Below are positions 36,009 through 45,341 of a stretch of 64,000 nucleotides of DNA, piece by piece (positions within the stretch are counted from its first letter, which is position 1; each line of letters begins with the position of its first letter). The stretch comes from Periweissella fabaria (GTDB lineage Bacteria > Bacillota > Bacilli > Lactobacillales > Lactobacillaceae), in contig NZ_CAKKNS010000003.1 in assembly GCF_918814575.1 (NCBI RefSeq), forward strand, positions 124,001 to 188,000, read 5' to 3'. A program made the position numbers and the translations under genes. Below the pieces are notes generated by a model. It saw nothing but the letters and a program-made list of their open reading frames with translations. It had not been told where the DNA came from and did no database searches.

Positions 36009-36824
36009 TTAAATAGCTCGTAAAGGACTGGCTTGTTCTGGGTCAGTATCATATAGCTTAAAATCATGATTAACACCAATATCCCGGGCTTGCATCATTT
36101 GTTCAACCGTTAAATGAGCCAACACCTTTTGGTTGTTTTCTTTACTTAAGTGGCCTAAATAAATTTGCTTTGTTCGTTGACCTAATAAATCAATCGCTGC
36201 TAATGCACCATCTTCGTTAGATAAGTGCCCTTTATCACCTAAAATACGTTGTTTCAATGACCATGCATAACTACCCATCTCTAACATTTTAATATCATGA
36301 TTTGTTTCCAGTAAATATCCATCAGCGTTAGCTAATGTCCCATGTAATCGATCGGAAAGATAACCAGTATCCGTTACAATAGCAAAGCTCTTACCGGCAT
36401 GATGTAATTGATAAAATTGCGGATTAATTGCGTCATGTGAAACCGGGAAACTTTCAATATCAAGATCCCCTAATGTCATAATTTTGCCAGGTTCAAAAGC
36501 CATTTGTTGTTCTAAAGCGACTTTACCGATCTTTGGCCCCATCGCTTCCCACGTAGCGGCATTAGCATAGACTGGCATGCCATACTTACGTGCTAAAATA
36601 CCAACACCTTTAATATGATCAACGTGTTCATGTGTTACAAACAAGGCATCAATATCGCTTAGTGACCGGCCAATTGAGGTCATTAATTCAGTTATTTTCT
36701 TACCAGATAAGCCTGCATCAACTAGAACTTTACGAGTCGGTGTTTCAATATAAGTTACATTACCTGAACTACCACTCGCTAGTACACTAACTTTCAGGGT
36801 ATCGGTATTAAAAATGTCTGTCAC
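36009..36824 (-). CDS. walJ: WalJ/YycJ metallo-beta-lactamase-fold exonuclease-like protein
   Basis: Cytoplasmic metal hydrolase of 271 residues with HEHVDH as the metal motif near residue 62. The family member of B. subtilis (YycJ/WalJ) is a putative 5'-3' exonuclease tied to the WalRK regulon and cell-cycle coordination. The start is GTG at 36824, overlapping the yycI stop by 4 bases (GTGA). Confidence 0.93.
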   Translation of the reverse strand: MTDIFNTDTLKVSVLASGSSGNVTYIETPTRKVLVDAGLSGKKITELMTSIGRSLSDIDALFVTHEHVDHIKGVGILARKYGMPVYANAATWEAMGPKIGKVALEQQMAFEPGKIMTLGDLDIESFPVSHDAINPQFYQLHHAGKSFAIVTDTGYLSDRLHGTLANADGYLLETNHDIKMLEMGSYAWSLKQRILGDKGHLSNEDGALAAIDLLGQRTKQIYLGHLSKENNQKVLAHLTVEQMMQARDIGVNHDFKLYDTDPEQASPLRAI

Positions 36825-37675
36825 TTAATCACTTCCTTCTCTTGTAGCTCATTTACAATATTAACTTTTTGTGGTGTATCTTTAACAATTGTTCCGGTGA
36901 AAGCATTAATACGCTTAATTCGCACATTATCACTGTTATTTGTTCGTAAACCGAAGAACCAAGTTGGCACATAAACGGTTGTATTATTGACATCTAATAA
37001 TTTTGTGTAAGCCAATTTTGTCCATAAAACGGTTGTATTATTGGGAATTTGATTATATTGGTACAACCATGTCAGTGCTTTTTCTTCACTGATTGTTGGC
37101 GTCTTTTCCCGCAAAATTTTAGGTTGACTCACATATGTTTGTGTATAACCACTTACATAGCCATCATCATCCAACTTAAAATGCACTTCACCACTACTAT
37201 CATACACCTTACCTGATGGCACAACTTGAACGTAGACAATCTCATGCTTATCCATTTGACTCAACTCTTCACTGAAGACGTATTCATCACCATGTAAAAC
37301 ATTTTGTGATCCCCTGATAAAATGATCTAACGTTCGTTGTGGATTATCAAAGTTCAATTTAAAACGCTTTTTATCACCAAGTTGTGCCGTTAAAGTTCGT
37401 GTTGAACTATTATAAGATGTTGAAAGTCCTCGTAAATTTTCCATATGCGCTGTAAATTCCGGTCCATCTTGGCCCGCAATATAAAAGCCCTCGCCAACTT
37501 TATCCGATGGTCGCTTAAAGCTAATGTCATCGCCTTGCATTTCTTTTAATACGGAAGTTGAACCCACCGTATCAACAGTATCAAATTGAATTCCTTGGTA
37601 CCATTGCAATCCTAAAAAGACATCAATTGCCACAAAAATAAGTAAGAAAATCCACTGAATTCTTTTAAAGTCCAC
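36821..37675 (-). CDS. yycI: WalI/YycI regulator of WalK
   Basis: Single-pass membrane protein of 284 residues: a helix at about 6-24 then an extracytoplasmic domain. In B. subtilis, YycI and YycH hold the WalK kinase in check at the membrane. GTG start at 37675, 7 bases from GGTAGGG. It is the fourth gene of the wal operon. Confidence 0.9.
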   Translation of the reverse strand: MDFKRIQWIFLLIFVAIDVFLGLQWYQGIQFDTVDTVGSTSVLKEMQGDDISFKRPSDKVGEGFYIAGQDGPEFTAHMENLRGLSTSYNSSTRTLTAQLGDKKRFKLNFDNPQRTLDHFIRGSQNVLHGDEYVFSEELSQMDKHEIVYVQVVPSGKVYDSSGEVHFKLDDDGYVSGYTQTYVSQPKILREKTPTISEEKALTWLYQYNQIPNNTTVLWTKLAYTKLLDVNNTTVYVPTWFFGLRTNNSDNVRIKRINAFTGTIVKDTPQKVNIVNELQEKEVIK

Positions 37676-37692
37676 GTATCATCCCTACCTTT

Positions 37693-39036
37693 CTAATCTT
37701 TTTGCACCCATTGATCTAAACGCTTCCATTTATTACTAATTTCGATATACCAAACTGGACGTAAGTTAACAACCATATCCGAACTTGGATCCGTCTGCCA
37801 TTCATAACCAATTTGCATATCTTCAATTTTACTAACACCTACTCCTACCGTAGCTAATTTTTGGATCACTTCTGGACTTGATTCTAATTTAACGGCGGCT
37901 TGATTATTAGGTAATGGCACTTGTAATGAATATTGCGAAAACATTGCATGTTCAGTTCCTGGATTTTCATAACTTAACCTAACAGTCCCATAACGAGTCT
38001 GATTAAAAATCGGAAAGCCCTCTACATAGGTGCGGTAAACAAAACTGTCGTTTGCATTATTAGTTTCAAAATATCGAGTATTATCAAGTGGCACCCCAAT
38101 TGACAATAAATCATTGAATCCTTGCCGTAACGCATTGTTTAAACTCGTTCCGCCTTTAGTCCCACTAAAACTTTGATAATCAACGGCCCCAGTTTTATTA
38201 TCAAAACTAACCCGGCGATTATTACCTTCTTCATATGACGTTGCGGCTGTTGTTTTACGTGTTTTGAAATTACCATTTGAACCATTATTGAATAATGCAT
38301 TCAAAAATAAATGCTGGCTTTGCTTATTTTGTAAATATGAATATTGTTTTAAGCTGATTTCATTTGGATAATTTAACAAAACATGTTGGTGATATAGCTG
38401 CTCGGCTACTGGAATAGCAGTCTTGACTTGTTTGATTGTTTGCATGATAGCATTTGTATTACCTGCATTAATATCAATTTCGTAAATCGCAAAATTAGCA
38501 TCATTTAATAAATATATTTTATCTAGTTGTTCACCCAACGGTACCAAAATTCGATTAAATTCAACATTCCCATTAATCGTTAATTGTTGGTTAAAAATAT
38601 CATTTAAAAGACCACCCGCAATACTATCTGGATAATTTAAAATTACCGCATCTTCTTGATTTAACGTCTCCCCATATTCCTTGGCTGTTACCTTTTTAAT
38701 TGGCTTAACTTTATCAAAATGCCAAACTTTCATATCTTTAATTACTTCATTGATAACATTAATTTTTTGATCAAATAATAATTTTTGATTTTGGTTACCA
38801 TCTGTATGAATAATCTGAGATGGTGAGTAAATATCAGTTAATGCGCGGGCGGATAATTGCGCTGGCCCCGCTGAGGTCGTGTTTTCATTAGCATTTTTAT
38901 TAAAATGTGCTGGATTAGTCCAAATAAGCCATGTAAAAGTCAGACTTATTATAATTACTAATACTAATGATGTTGGCAAAATATACTGGCTAAAAACACC
39001 AAATTTTTTGACAACGCGTGCATCTTTATTCGGCAT
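37693..39036 (-). CDS. yycH: WalH/YycH regulator of WalK
   Basis: Single-pass membrane protein of 447 residues (helix at about 18-38), extracytoplasmic YycH domain, partner of YycI and WalK. The ATG at 39036 is preferred, since AAGGAG lies 9 bases upstream inside walK; the frame is open further upstream only within walK. Overlap with walK is 11 bases. Confidence 0.9.
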   Translation of the reverse strand: MPNKDARVVKKFGVFSQYILPTSLVLVIIISLTFTWLIWTNPAHFNKNANENTTSAGPAQLSARALTDIYSPSQIIHTDGNQNQKLLFDQKINVINEVIKDMKVWHFDKVKPIKKVTAKEYGETLNQEDAVILNYPDSIAGGLLNDIFNQQLTINGNVEFNRILVPLGEQLDKIYLLNDANFAIYEIDINAGNTNAIMQTIKQVKTAIPVAEQLYHQHVLLNYPNEISLKQYSYLQNKQSQHLFLNALFNNGSNGNFKTRKTTAATSYEEGNNRRVSFDNKTGAVDYQSFSGTKGGTSLNNALRQGFNDLLSIGVPLDNTRYFETNNANDSFVYRTYVEGFPIFNQTRYGTVRLSYENPGTEHAMFSQYSLQVPLPNNQAAVKLESSPEVIQKLATVGVGVSKIEDMQIGYEWQTDPSSDMVVNLRPVWYIEISNKWKRLDQWVQKD

Positions 39037-40879
39037 CCCAGTCATCTCCTTCATCATATTTTTCAAAAGGTAATGAGATGTAGAAGGTTGAGCCTTTGCC
39101 TTCAACACTATCTACCCAAATTCGGCCACCAAGTAAGGTAACAACTTCTTTTGAAATCGCTAGTCCCAACCCTGTTCCACCTTGTTTACGTGAACGGGCC
39201 TTGTCAACACGGAAGAACCGATCAAAAATTTTAGCAATATCTTTACGTGGAATTCCCAATCCTTGATCCGTGACACTTAAAATTGCATAATTATTCGTTT
39301 GCAATAAGCGGACTGTAATTTCACTACCATCAGGTGAATATTTAATCGCATTGTTCATTAAATTATCAACAACTTGAGTAAACTTATCCGTATCTAATTC
39401 TACCCAAATGTCTTTTTCAGTAAATTCACGGACAATCCTATATTGCTTTTCTGGTTGATCATCTTTTTCGATAATCATATCAAATCGATTCAAAATATAA
39501 TTAAGCAACTCATTTAAATTAACGTACTCTAGTTCCAACTTTGTGGTTCCTGAATCCATGCGTGACAACGCTAATAAATCATTAATCATCCGAATCATCC
39601 GCTGGGTTTCATCCTGTGTAACTTGTAAGAAACTAGGTGCAACTTCCGGATCTTTCCAAGCACCATCAACTAACGCATCAATATATGAACGCACTGACGT
39701 AAGGGGCGTCCGTAATTCATGAGATACGTTTGATACAAAGACCCGGCGTTCACGATCAATTTTTTCTTGCTCAGTAACGTCATGTAACACAATAACTAGC
39801 CCTGAAATAAAGCCTGATGCACGTTGAATCAAGCTAATATAGGCATGTAAAATCAGCTCGTGGTCAGTGCCAGAAAGGTCAAGCACTAGTTCTTCTTGAG
39901 TTTCTAATAATTGGCGTAATGAATATTGACCACGGATACTTAAAATATCTAAAATTGAATTACCAACCGCATCATCTAAGCTATCAATTCCTAACAAATT
40001 AAGGGCGCCTTCATTAATAATAGTTACAATCCCACGTCGATCAGTCGCAATAACCCCATCACTCATATGTGCAAGAACCGAATCCAACCGTCGCCGTTCA
40101 GATTCAGATGCTGCCGTTGATTCTTCAACCCGTTCAGACAAAACATTAACGGCTTGCGCCAATTGTCCTAATTCATCATTTCCATAAATCTTAACTTGTC
40201 CACTATAATCACCATCGGCAATCAAGCGGGTTTGCTGATTAATTTCTTCAATTGGCCGCGTAATCGCGCGAGAAATGACAATCGCCATGATAATTCCTAA
40301 AATAATGGCAACAACTGATGCATATAAGTAAATCTTAGTAATGCTATTAATACTTTGGTACACCGATTCCATGTTTGCCCGGACAACAGTGACTCCTACG
40401 ACCGCACTGCGCCCATCTTGAACTGTGGTTATTGGTGTGGTGACAATCTCGTACCGTTGGCCATTGTCTACTTCAACAATATCTTTTTCATAACGTTGCT
40501 GTGATAATGCATTTTTAACATTATTATCCGTCGTCTTTTGGCCAACAATTTGTTGATTATTAACATCCGTTGTTCCACGAATCGTTCCTTTAGCATCAAT
40601 AACACGGACTTCGGTTATATTTTGGTTATTGATATCTGCTAAAACCGCATGAATTTGACTATCAGCATTAGTTTGATTATTAAGCGTTAACTTTTGACCT
40701 AATGCCGGTACAATATATGTGGGTAAGGCAATTTGACTACTGAAATTTTTACGATTTTGTTGCTCCAATTGGTGCACAAAAAAAGCACCCACAAATTCTA
40801 ATGTCACTAAGAGCATCAAAGCAAACACGAGTGCGATTTTAAAATGGATGGATTGGAATAATTTTAAAAAGCGTTGCAC
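39026..40879 (-). CDS. walK: WalK (VicK) cell-wall sensor histidine kinase
   Basis: Membrane kinase of 617 residues: helix 1 (about 13-33), extracytoplasmic sensing loop to about 183, helix 2 (184-205), HAMP, PAS domain, HisKA with phospho-acceptor His387 in SHELRTPLTS, and HATPase with DQGLGIP and GTGLGLAIS. It is the two-transmembrane type with a large loop, unlike the streptococcal kinase without it. GTG start at 40879 after GGAGGGG. Confidence 0.96.
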   Translation of the reverse strand: MQRFLKLFQSIHFKIALVFALMLLVTLEFVGAFFVHQLEQQNRKNFSSQIALPTYIVPALGQKLTLNNQTNADSQIHAVLADINNQNITEVRVIDAKGTIRGTTDVNNQQIVGQKTTDNNVKNALSQQRYEKDIVEVDNGQRYEIVTTPITTVQDGRSAVVGVTVVRANMESVYQSINSITKIYLYASVVAIILGIIMAIVISRAITRPIEEINQQTRLIADGDYSGQVKIYGNDELGQLAQAVNVLSERVEESTAASESERRRLDSVLAHMSDGVIATDRRGIVTIINEGALNLLGIDSLDDAVGNSILDILSIRGQYSLRQLLETQEELVLDLSGTDHELILHAYISLIQRASGFISGLVIVLHDVTEQEKIDRERRVFVSNVSHELRTPLTSVRSYIDALVDGAWKDPEVAPSFLQVTQDETQRMIRMINDLLALSRMDSGTTKLELEYVNLNELLNYILNRFDMIIEKDDQPEKQYRIVREFTEKDIWVELDTDKFTQVVDNLMNNAIKYSPDGSEITVRLLQTNNYAILSVTDQGLGIPRKDIAKIFDRFFRVDKARSRKQGGTGLGLAISKEVVTLLGGRIWVDSVEGKGSTFYISLPFEKYDEGDDWDAE

Positions 40880-40937
40880 GGTTTCCCCTCCACACGTTAT
40901 TCATTAGGCTAGCTAGCTAAATAACCGTGTCTTCTAT

Positions 40938-41651
40938 TTAGTCTTCTTTATCATTATTACGTAAAAAGTACCCTACACCTCGGCGGGTTACTAACCAAAC
41001 TGGATGACTAGGATTATCTTCAATTTTTTCACGTAAACGTCGGACCGTCACATCAACCGTACGAACATCACCAAAATAATCATAGCCCCAAACCGTTTGT
41101 AATAAATGTTCACGGGTCATAACTTGTCCAATATGTTGGGCTAGGTAATGTAACAATTCAAATTCACGATGTGTTAACTCGATATCTTCACCACGCTTAG
41201 ACACAATATATGCCTCTGGATGAATTACTAGATCCCCAATCACAATATCAGAGCTACTAGTTTCTTCTTCTTCAACTGCCGCAGGTACGGCTACTTGACG
41301 CCGTAAATTTGCCTTAACACGTGCTACTAATTCACTATTTGAAAATGGCTTAGTAACATAATCATCAGCCCCCATTTCAAGGCCCACAACCTTATCGATT
41401 TCAGAATCTTTAGCTGAAACCATAATAACCGGAACCGTTGATTTGGCACGAATTTGCCGTAATACTTCTTTTCCTTCAAGTTCTGGTAGCATTTGATCCA
41501 GGAGTACTAAATCTGGCTTTTCTTCATCAAATATCGCTAATGCTTCAATACCATCATAAGCAGTTACGACATCAAAATTTTCTTTTGTTAATGTAAATTT
41601 TATAATATCGGAAATTGGGCGTTCATCATCTACAACTAGTATTTTACTCAT
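40938..41651 (-). CDS. walR: WalR (VicR) essential response regulator
   Basis: OmpR-family regulator of 237 residues controlling autolysins and wall metabolism: receiver domain (DDERP at the acidic pocket, phospho-Asp in LVLLDQMLP near residue 52) and a winged helix ending [13 protein letters not shown] three bases upstream (41654) is an alternative start and is nearer the AAGGA box. It is the first gene of the wal operon. Confidence 0.97.
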   Translation of the reverse strand: MSKILVVDDERPISDIIKFTLTKENFDVVTAYDGIEALAIFDEEKPDLVLLDQMLPELEGKEVLRQIRAKSTVPVIMVSAKDSEIDKVVGLEMGADDYVTKPFSNSELVARVKANLRRQVAVPAAVEEEETSSSDIVIGDLVIHPEAYIVSKRGEDIELTHREFELLHYLAQHIGQVMTREHLLQTVWGYDYFGDVRTVDVTVRRLREKIEDNPSHPVWLVTRRGVGYFLRNNDKED

Positions 41652-41854
41652 CACAAATAGTCCTTCCAGTGTTATGGGGTCTTGTCACAGTTTTATTAAA
41701 ATATTACAAGCATTTGTTCCCCATGAGTCTATAATTAGGTTAATTATAACATATAACATCAAATGCAAGTATTTTCATAATGGATGTTACGATTCTGCAA
41801 TCGTTTTAAAATAATCCTTTCACAAAACATTTCCAATAAATCTTCAACTTTTAC

Positions 41855-41883
41855 TTGCTTTGACTTGTTTTTCGTGATATTAT
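41855..41883 (+). promoter_or_regulatory. promoter of the tRNA-Lys cluster
   Basis: TTGCTT (41855-41860), 17-base spacer, TATTAT (41878-41883), 35 bases before the first tRNA. Confidence 0.65.
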
Positions 41884-41917
41884 ATCTTTTGTTGTTATGA
41901 ACGACTTTTGATATTTT

Positions 41918-41990
41918 GGACAGCTAGCTCAGCTGGCAGAGCAACGGACTCTTAATCCGTGGGTCCAGGGTTCGATCCCCTGGCTGTCCA
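41918..41990 (+). tRNA. tRNA-Lys (anticodon CTT), copy 1
   Basis: Seventy-three bases fold into a cloverleaf: acceptor GGACAGC/GCTGTCC with discriminator A, D arm GCTC/GAGC, anticodon stem CGGA/TCCG around ctCTTaa, and T arm CCAGG/CCTGG with TTCGATC. The CCA tail is not encoded. Confidence 0.97.
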
Positions 41991-42025
41991 TTTCAACCAT
42001 TATCGGTTGCATAATTTAATATTTT

Positions 42026-42098
42026 GGACAGCTAGCTCAGCTGGCAGAGCAACGGACTCTTAATCCGTGGGTCCAGGGTTCGATCCCCTGGCTGTCCA
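42026..42098 (+). tRNA. tRNA-Lys (anticodon CTT), copy 2
   Basis: Identical in all 73 bases to copy 1, including acceptor, anticodon and T arms; CCA not encoded. Confidence 0.97.
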
Positions 42099-42133
42099 TT
42101 CCAACCATTATCGGTTGTATAATTCAATATTTC

Positions 42134-42206
42134 GGACAGCTAGCTCAGCTGGCAGAGCAACGGACTCTTAATCCGTGGGTCCAGGGTTCGATCCCCTGGC
42201 TGTCCA
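42134..42206 (+). tRNA. tRNA-Lys (anticodon CTT), copy 3
   Basis: Identical to copies 1 and 2; last gene of the cluster, followed 52 bases later by a terminator. Confidence 0.97.
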
Positions 42207-42258
42207 TAAGTCAAATATAGTGTGCATGTTGTTACTAAAGTAACCGTGGCCTTATTTC

Positions 42259-42293
42259 AAAAAAACCATCTGCATTAGCAGATGGTTTTTTTG
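42259..42293. terminator. terminator after the tRNA cluster (bidirectional)
   Basis: AAAAAACCATCTGC and GCAGATGGTTTTTT around a 4-base loop. It also lies just beyond the stop of the leftward Spx/ArsC-like gene. Confidence 0.93.
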
Positions 42294-42300
42294 TGCTCTA

Positions 42301-42657
42301 TTAACCTTTAAAACATTTTTCCCATTCGGCCACTTTAAACCCGACTAAGATTTGGCCATCATCATTAATAACTAACGGCCGTTTAACGAGCATGCCATCA
42401 GTGGCCAATAAGTCAAGTTGCGTTGTTTCCGACATCGTGGGTAATTTATCTTTAAGCCCAAGGTCGCGATAAACTAAACCACTAGTATTAAAGAACCGTT
42501 TTAATGGTAATCCGCTTTGATGGTACCAGGTTGCTAATTCCGCACTCGTTGGGTTTTGTGTTTTAATATCGCGTTCTTGATAATCAATTCCGTTAGTAGC
42601 TAACCACTGCCGGGCTTTAGCACACGTACTACATTTTGAATAACAAATAAATAACAT
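42301..42657 (-). CDS. Spx/ArsC-family thioredoxin-fold protein
   Basis: Cytoplasmic protein of 118 residues. It begins MLFICYSKCSTCAKARQWL with two Cys forming CSTC and ends KRPLVINDDGQILVGF, the typical ArsC/Spx C-terminus. It is the YffB/arsenate-reductase-like branch; a redox role is likely but arsenate reduction is unproven. The ATG at 42657 is favoured because GGAGG lies 6 bases upstream; a GTG at 42663 abuts it. Confidence 0.88.
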   Translation of the reverse strand: MLFICYSKCSTCAKARQWLATNGIDYQERDIKTQNPTSAELATWYHQSGLPLKRFFNTSGLVYRDLGLKDKLPTMSETTQLDLLATDGMLVKRPLVINDDGQILVGFKVAEWEKCFKG

Positions 42658-42696
42658 TTTCACCCTCCTTAAAATCGTACACCTATTATACCAAAT

Positions 42697-42732
42697 TAAA
42701 AAAGCCAGCTGAAAATTCAGCTAGCTTTTTTA
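42697..42732 (-). terminator. terminator after the ABC-F gene
   Basis: AAAAAAGC...GCTTTTTT outer arms and an inner CAGCTGAA/TTCAGCT hairpin, directly after the stop on the minus strand. Confidence 0.88.
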
Positions 42733-42738
42733 ATTTAA

Positions 42739-44364
42739 TTAATTGTATAGTGCTTCAACTTGTTTTTGAACTTCGTCGTGACCAACAAATTCATCATAAG
42801 TAGTTTCGGCACGTTCAACTATTCCCTTATCACTAACTTCAATGATATGATCCGCAATTGTTTGAATAAACTCACGGTCATGTGATGTGAAGATAATTGA
42901 ACCCTTGTAATCAATCATCCCTTCATTCAATGAAGTAATTGATTCCAAGTCAAGGTGGTTAGTTGGGTCATCCATCAAAAGAACGTTGGTTTTAAGCAAC
43001 ATTAATTTTGATAACATAACCCGGACTTTTTCTCCCCCTGAAAGGACATTGATTTCTTTAGTAACATCATCCCCAGAGAATAACATCCGACCAAGCATTC
43101 CACGTAAGAAGGTATTATCACTTTCTTCCTTAGAAGCAAATTGACGTAACCAGTCAATAATAACGGCTTTAGGGTCGTCAAAGTTATCATTAATATCTTT
43201 TGACATGTATGAACGTTGTGTAGTCACACCCCAAGTTACCGTACCACTATCTGGTTCTAACTCACCAGCAAGGATTTGCATCAAAGTAGTTGTGGCAACA
43301 TCCGAGCGGCTTAGCAAGGCAACTTTTTCACCTGGCTTAGCAACAAACGTAATGTTGTCCAAAATTTTCACACCATCAATTGTTTTTGAAACGTTATCGA
43401 CACGGAGTAAGTCATTCCCAACTTCACGAGTCATTTCAAACTTAATCCATGGGTATTTACGAGTTGATGGTTGAATATCATCAAGCGTAATTTTTTCCAA
43501 TTGCTTTTGACGCGAAGTAGCTTGCTTGGCTTTTGAAGCATTCGCACTAAAACGTGCCACGAATTCTTGCAATTCTTTGATTTTTTCTTCTTTTTTAGCA
43601 TTAGCATTTGATTGCAAACGTGCAGCCAATTCACTTGATTGCTTCCAGAAGTCATAGTTACCAACAAAGAGCTTAATTTTACCGAAGTCAACATCAAGCA
43701 TCATCGTCGCAACCGCGTTCAAGAAGTGACGGTCATGGGATACAACAATCACAATATTTGGATAGTCAGCTAAGAAGTTTTCTAACCAAGTAACTGTGTG
43801 GGTATCCAAACCATTAGTTGGTTCATCCAAAACCAAGATGTCAGGTGAACCAAATAAAGCTTGTGCCAATAAGACCTTAACTTTTTCTGATTCCGTTAAT
43901 TCAGCCATCTTCTTATTGTGCATATCTTCAGGAATCCCGATTTGTTGCAAGAGTTGTGAGGCTTCAGATTCTGATTCCCAACCACCCATTTCAGCAAATT
44001 CCGCTTCTAATTCCCCGGCACGGATACCATCCGCATCAGTGAAATCTTCCTTCATGTAAATGGCATCTTTTTCCTTCATCACGTCATACAAGTGTTGGTG
44101 ACCTTGGATAACCGTGTCTAAAACTTCAAATTCATCAAAGGCAAAGTGGTCTTGGTTCAAACTACTCATCCGTTCGTTGGCACCCATTGACACATTACCT
44201 GTCGTTGGTGATAACTTACCTTCTAAAACTTTTAAAAATGTTGATTTACCTGCCCCATTGGCACCAATCACACCATATGTGTTACCGGCAGTAAACTTAA
44301 GATTAACTTCATCATATAATTTGCGGCCAGAAAAACTGACACTAACGTTCGAAACAGTTAACAA
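42739..44364 (-). CDS. ABC-F ribosome-associated ATPase, YkpA/YbiT-like, one ATP site degenerate
   Basis: Cytoplasmic protein of 541 residues with two ABC domains and a linker (about 240-300), no membrane helices. NBD1 has an intact Walker A (GANGAGKST) and Walker B (ILVLDEPTNGLD), but its signature is LTESEKVK instead of LSGGE. NBD2 has an intact signature LSGGEKVR and Walker B-like LLMDDPTNHLD, but its Walker A is SRSDVATTT and lacks the GK lysine. The two defects fall in the same composite site, so only one site should hydrolyse ATP. Likely a translation factor; no drug-resistance subgroup could be assigned. Confidence 0.88.
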   Translation of the reverse strand: MLTVSNVSVSFSGRKLYDEVNLKFTAGNTYGVIGANGAGKSTFLKVLEGKLSPTTGNVSMGANERMSSLNQDHFAFDEFEVLDTVIQGHQHLYDVMKEKDAIYMKEDFTDADGIRAGELEAEFAEMGGWESESEASQLLQQIGIPEDMHNKKMAELTESEKVKVLLAQALFGSPDILVLDEPTNGLDTHTVTWLENFLADYPNIVIVVSHDRHFLNAVATMMLDVDFGKIKLFVGNYDFWKQSSELAARLQSNANAKKEEKIKELQEFVARFSANASKAKQATSRQKQLEKITLDDIQPSTRKYPWIKFEMTREVGNDLLRVDNVSKTIDGVKILDNITFVAKPGEKVALLSRSDVATTTLMQILAGELEPDSGTVTWGVTTQRSYMSKDINDNFDDPKAVIIDWLRQFASKEESDNTFLRGMLGRMLFSGDDVTKEINVLSGGEKVRVMLSKLMLLKTNVLLMDDPTNHLDLESITSLNEGMIDYKGSIIFTSHDREFIQTIADHIIEVSDKGIVERAETTYDEFVGHDEVQKQVEALYN

Positions 44365-44452
44365 ATCTCATTCCTCCTATTTAAAGCTTGTCCCTAGTAT
44401 TATAGCAGTGAAAAGTCACTTTGTGGGAAATAATATTTCTTCCTTTGGTTTT

Positions 44453-45334
44453 CTAAACCATTCCTACGAGATATTCTAACGTTGTCTGGCAAACAAAACC
44501 ATACTTCTGATAGATATATTGCGCACGGACATTCTTTTTATCAACGGCTAGACTAATTGTTTTTAATCCTTGAATTTCTATCAACTGCATAACTTGGGCT
44601 AATGCTTGTTGGCCGTAACCTTTACCTTGGAGTTGTTTTTTAATTACATATCCAAATAAATATCCTGTAGTCGGCGTTGCTAATTCAATTGTCACAGACC
44701 CTATTATTTGTTGCTTCAATTCAAAAACGTACACCTTTAAATTAGGATCGCCAAAAGTTGCCTGTAAGTCATTGGTTACTTCTGCAAATTCATCATCAAA
44801 CCCAGCTGCATGAATTTGAGCTAACACGTTAATATCATCAGGCGTAAGTTGTCGAACTGTTACCGCCATCGCTAACTTTGCTTCCCTATTTTGGGCGCTA
44901 TTTTTTATGCACCATTGCATCAATGTTTCGGCCATATCGGTATCATGTTGCAACTTAAATTTAGCATCTAACCATGGCATTTTAACTAGTTGCTGTTGTT
45001 CTGTTTGAATAATCATTTCAACATATCCATAAGTACGACAAATTATTTTAGCTTGTTCAAATAATCCACGGCCAATTCCTTGTCGTCGCTGACTTGGAGC
45101 CACATATATCATTACATTGACATCAAAATCGGTTGCCGCATATAGACTAGCAAACCCAATTAAGTCTTGATCTTGATACGCTAAAATAAATGCCGGCATA
45201 TCCGGATACAAATTAAACGTATTGGCTAAATACGGCATATCAAAAAGTTGGTCGTATTGCTGACAGTTGCTAATTAATTCAGTCGCGGCACCCTGTTGCT
45301 CAGCGGTTAACCGATTGGTTACTTTAAATTCCAT
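44453..45334 (-). CDS. tandem GNAT acetyltransferase
   Basis: Protein of 293 residues with two GNAT domains: the first acetyl-CoA loop is RRQGIGRGLF (about residue 85), the second KKQLQGKGYGQQAL (about residue 240). The ATG at 45334 follows AGAGG by 5 bases; the ORF runs further upstream into the esterase gene, without a better start. Seven bases separate it from that gene, so they form an operon. Substrate unknown. Confidence 0.85.
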   Translation of the reverse strand: MEFKVTNRLTAEQQGAATELISNCQQYDQLFDMPYLANTFNLYPDMPAFILAYQDQDLIGFASLYAATDFDVNVMIYVAPSQRRQGIGRGLFEQAKIICRTYGYVEMIIQTEQQQLVKMPWLDAKFKLQHDTDMAETLMQWCIKNSAQNREAKLAMAVTVRQLTPDDINVLAQIHAAGFDDEFAEVTNDLQATFGDPNLKVYVFELKQQIIGSVTIELATPTTGYLFGYVIKKQLQGKGYGQQALAQVMQLIEIQGLKTISLAVDKKNVRAQYIYQKYGFVCQTTLEYLVGMV

Positions 45335-45341
45335 CTTGCCT

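Larger units (their letters stand above)
41918..42206 (+). repeat. 108-bp tandem repeat containing three tRNA-Lys genes
   Basis: The three tRNAs start exactly 108 bases apart. The 35-base spacers differ at only a few positions and each contains CAACC ATTAT CGGTTG, a short hairpin that may help processing. Confidence 0.9.

Noticed and set aside
36440-36470. Second parS-like site (CATGTGAAAC) inside walJ
   Set aside because: Only half of the palindrome is present, with many mismatches in the other half, inside a coding sequence.
43002-43697. Frames within the ABC-F gene on both strands
   Set aside because: They are alternate-frame shadows rich in rare patterns; the ABC-F reading frame explains the region.
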